NCBI GenBank assembly: GCA_021779635.1
Contig: JAJYAH010000358.1
Location: 1-7,066 of the forward strand
Direction of reading: 5' to 3'
Origin: Pseudomonadota bacterium
GTDB lineage: Bacteria > Pseudomonadota > Alphaproteobacteria > Rhizobiales > Xanthobacteraceae
DNA length: 7,066 nt
The translations under genes were made by a program, and so were the position numbers. Of the stretch, positions 5,074-7,066 are shown piece by piece; within the stretch, counting starts at the first letter, position 1; every line of letters begins with the position of its first letter. A model generated the notes under the pieces. That model had not been told where the DNA came from. It did not search any database and saw only the letters and a program-made list of their open reading frames with translations.

Positions 5074-6763
5074 CCGCCCCGGGCCGCATACTCCAGGGCC
5101 GTTGCGAAGATGCAAGCCCGATCAGGCGACCCTGGATGTAATCGCAGCCCCAATCGCGCAGCATCACTGCGGATTCGTCGTCCTGAACCCATTCAGCGAC
5201 CGTCTTGATTTCCAGCCGGCGCGCCAGATCGATCAAGGTCTGCACGAAAGCGCGATCGTCGGCCGAGCGGGCGATGTTTTGCACGAAGGCGCCGTCGATC
5301 TTCACGATATCGACGCCGAGCTTGCGCAAATTCCGGAACGAGGTGTATCCGGCACCGAAATCATCGATGGCGATCCGGCTGCCGAAGTTTTTCAGGCGGG
5401 TGACGAAGCCGCGCAGATCATCGATATCCTGGATCGCCACGGTTTCGGTGATTTCAACGATCAGCCGCTCGGCTACGCCAGGATGCGCGCGCATCAGCGA
5501 TTCAATCGAAGCCCACCAGTCCGGGTCCATCGTGGTGTCGGGCGAGATGTTGAGGCTGAGATGCACATCCGGCGCGTCGGCGAGCTCGGCAACGACGAGT
5601 TCCAGCACGCGGTGATCGACCAGGCGGATCAGGCCCAGCTTCTCCGCGACCGGAACGATATCCGGCGCCAGCAGAACCTGCCCGTCATCCTGCTCCATGC
5701 GGACCAGGCATTCGTAGAACGCCGCGTCGCGCGAACGGGCCTCCACCACCGGCTCGAACGCCATGACGATCCGCCGTTCGTTGAGCGCGGTGACGATCTC
5801 GTCGGTGACGCGGATGTTGACGCGGCGCTGGGCGTCGCGCTCGACATTCGGACGCCACAACGAGAACGACCCGGCGCGACGCCGCTTGGCCATATCCAGC
5901 GTTTCCTGGGCACGGGTAATCGCCTCGTCGGCGCTGCGCGCATAGCGCGGCACGCTGACCGCACCGATCGACGCGGTAACGGAGACCGGACCGGATCTGG
6001 TCGGCACCACCTCGTCGCGAATGCCGGCAAGAAACCGCTCGGCCGCGATATTCACATCATCGATCGTGCAATTCTTCAGGATCAGGCCGAATTTGTTGCC
6101 GGAAAACCGGCCGAGCACGTCGCCGCCGCGCAACCGCGCGCGAATGCGCCTGGCCACTTCCGAAATCACCGCGTCCGCCACATCGAAGCCGAAGGCGTCG
6201 TTGATGCGCGCCAGATGATCGATACCGATCAGCATGAAGGCGAAAGACGAGCGGAAACGCGCGGCTTCCTCGATGGCTTCGGCCAGCGATGCGGCAAGAT
6301 AGGTACGATTGAGTTCGCCGGTCAGCGGATCGTGTCGCGACAGTTTCAGCAGTTGCTCGTCGCGGGCGTGGCGTTCGTTGTTGAGGCGGACAATGCCTTG
6401 GGCGCGCGCCGGCCGGCCGTCAGCTCCCGCGAACCACGTGCCGGATTCCTCGATCCAGAGCACTGGCGCAGACGTGCTGGTCCGCACGCCATACTCGATT
6501 CGATATGGCGCGTCGTCGCGTCCGGGCGGCGAATGGCGCAGCGCGTCCGACCGGATCGAACGCACCGGTTCGATCAGCTTTGAAAACTCCGTGCCGCTGG
6601 CCAGCGCCGCCGCCGGAATATCCGGAAAAACCTTTGCAATGTGATCGCTCCAGGCGATCACGTCGGTTGCGATGTCCCACACGAACGCCGCCTGGCCTAG
6701 CGAAGCGAGGATGGTCGAAGCTTGCGGAGCGGGGAGGATCAAGATCGCCTCGTTTCGGGACAC
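5054..6763 (-). CDS. PAS-GGDEF-EAL protein, likely cyclic-di-GMP phosphodiesterase with degenerate GGDEF
   Basis: A 569-residue protein from GTG 6763. Order: PAS-like sensor (about 16-127), GGDEF domain (141-300), EAL domain (321-558); no membrane segment, so cytoplasmic. The GGDEF domain begins normally (RHDPLTGELNR) but its signature is SGNKF (221-225), so cyclase activity should be lost, while the inhibitory-site RxxD (RGGD, 212-215) is kept at the correct five-residue distance. The EAL domain keeps every catalytic residue I can place: Glu351 (ECL), Asn405, Glu437, Glu440, Asp467-Asp468 (DDFGAGYTS), Lys488, Glu524 and Gln544, with spacings equal to RocR from Asn405 on. It is expected to hydrolyse c-di-GMP to pGpG. 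The start is uncertain: the frame stays open to TTG 7039, GTG 6814 is possible, and TTG 6742 has GAGG 5 nt upstream; the segment beyond 6814 looks non-coding. Confidence 0.88.
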   Translation of the reverse strand: MSRNEAILILPAPQASTILASLGQAAFVWDIATDVIAWSDHIAKVFPDIPAAALASGTEFSKLIEPVRSIRSDALRHSPPGRDDAPYRIEYGVRTSTSAPVLWIEESGTWFAGADGRPARAQGIVRLNNERHARDEQLLKLSRHDPLTGELNRTYLAASLAEAIEEAARFRSSFAFMLIGIDHLARINDAFGFDVADAVISEVARRIRARLRGGDVLGRFSGNKFGLILKNCTIDDVNIAAERFLAGIRDEVVPTRSGPVSVTASIGAVSVPRYARSADEAITRAQETLDMAKRRRAGSFSLWRPNVERDAQRRVNIRVTDEIVTALNERRIVMAFEPVVEARSRDAAFYECLVRMEQDDGQVLLAPDIVPVAEKLGLIRLVDHRVLELVVAELADAPDVHLSLNISPDTTMDPDWWASIESLMRAHPGVAERLIVEITETVAIQDIDDLRGFVTRLKNFGSRIAIDDFGAGYTSFRNLRKLGVDIVKIDGAFVQNIARSADDRAFVQTLIDLARRLEIKTVAEWVQDDESAVMLRDWGCDYIQGRLIGLASSQRPWSMRPGAALPAAG

Positions 6764-6798
6764 CGCCGGAGTGATTCTCGGCCTCAAGAATAGTGCCT

Positions 6799-6833
6799 CT
6801 TTTGCCGCTGACACAGCGCCTATTCCGCAAAAG
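6799..6833 (-). other. Structured leader element of the PAS-GGDEF-EAL mRNA
   Basis: Two perfect stems stack: outer CTTTTGC/GCAAAAG (7 bp) and inner CGCTG/CAGCG (5 bp) closing a 3-nt loop. On the mRNA strand the 5' side has an 8-nt bulge GGAATAGG, which resembles a ribosome binding site; the alternative GTG start at 6814 falls at the loop. If transcribed, this could control start choice or translation. It lies 36 nt upstream of the preferred GTG. No known riboswitch family is recognised. Confidence 0.45.
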
Positions 6834-6859
6834 GTGCGCTCAAATCTGCGGCAGAATAT

Positions 6860-6876
6860 CCATAAATTATTAATGG
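6860..6876. promoter_or_regulatory. 17-bp AT-rich pseudo-palindrome, candidate operator
   Basis: CCATAAATTATTAATGG is symmetrical about its central base with seven of eight pairs matching. It is in the most AT-rich part of the window, about 97 bp upstream of the preferred start of the EAL gene, a usual place for an operator overlapping a promoter. I do not recognise the cognate regulator. Confidence 0.4.
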
Positions 6877-7066
6877 ACGGCGTATTCAGCAGACAAACCG
6901 GATTCGCTCCGCCGCAACAATGCGCTACGCAAATTCGTAAATAATCCGTAAACCATGTTGCGCGGCGTTGGGGAACGAACCCGAACGGACCGGCATAGAC
7001 CTTGCGACGATGGAGCGGCAACGGAGCGCCGCGTCCCAAAACGTGACAGTTGAGCCGGATTTCGAC

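Larger units (their letters stand above)
6764..7066. other. Non-coding region upstream of the PAS-GGDEF-EAL gene
   Basis: About 300 bp with no convincing gene. It is locally AT-rich (6850-6960) unlike the genes around it, as expected for a promoter region. It contains a stem-loop (6799-6833), a 17-bp pseudo-palindrome (6860-6876) and a pair of CGTAAA direct repeats 11 bp apart (6936-6941, 6947-6952). A possible minus-strand promoter overlaps the palindrome: TTGTCT, then AATAAT after 19 bp, which is longer spacing than usual and therefore weak. A frame beginning ATG 7010-7012 is open for 19 codons to the window edge but has no ribosome binding site and too little sequence to call. Confidence 0.5.

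Noticed and set aside
5102..6583. 493-residue plus-strand open frame antisense to the EAL gene
   Set aside because: Composition is rich in Arg, His, Asp and Gln with no recognisable domain; it mirrors the codon structure of the real gene on the other strand.
6966..7000. General stress (EcfG-type) promoter starting at GGAAC near the right end
   Set aside because: No CGTT-like -10 appears 16-17 bp downstream.
7010..7066. ATG-initiated plus-strand frame of 19 codons open to the right edge
   Set aside because: No ribosome binding site, no promoter pattern that fits, and too short to recognise. It could be a true gene start but cannot be supported from this window.

Overview
The window looks like an ordinary chromosomal stretch of a GC-rich alphaproteobacterium, most likely from the Bradyrhizobium/Rhodopseudomonas group. 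This rests on recognising the PhaA, PhaB and PhaR sequence types, the codon use, the arrangement of the polyhydroxyalkanoate (PHA) genes, and a degraded copy of a dispersed palindromic repeat that I recall from that group. I could run no database search, so the organism call is inference.

Layout, left to right: the 3' end of a cupin_5 (DUF985) protein (1-219, +); a flavin-reductase-like FMN split-barrel protein (295-990, +); a convergent YddG-like DMT-family exporter (1008-1889, -); a 137-bp gap holding a palindromic REP-like repeat (about 1945-2015); acetoacetyl-CoA reductase phaB (2027-2752, -); a perfect 11-bp hairpin terminator or attenuator (2824-2852); acetyl-CoA acetyltransferase phaA (2917-4095, -); a 316-bp divergent intergenic region with candidate promoters for phaA (-) and phaR (+); the PHA-responsive repressor phaR (4412-5011, +); a convergent PAS-GGDEF-EAL cyclic-di-GMP protein (5054-6763, -) with a degenerate GGDEF and an intact EAL active site; and about 300 bp of non-coding, locally AT-rich DNA to the right end with structured and palindromic elements.

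The core is PHB storage. PhaA condenses two acetyl-CoA to acetoacetyl-CoA, PhaB reduces it to (R)-3-hydroxybutyryl-CoA for a PHA synthase not in this window, and PhaR is expected to sense the polymer and regulate phasin and other pha genes. The neighbouring phosphodiesterase probably lowers cyclic-di-GMP; its closeness to phaR is suggestive but does not prove a functional link.

I did not find a clearly new system (no CRISPR, phage, toxin-antitoxin or defence genes). The best second-look items are the mixed GGDEF/EAL protein with a retained RxxD I-site, the structured leader and 17-bp pseudo-palindrome upstream of it, the terminator between phaA and phaB whose stronger U-tract faces away from the operon, and the REP-like repeat.
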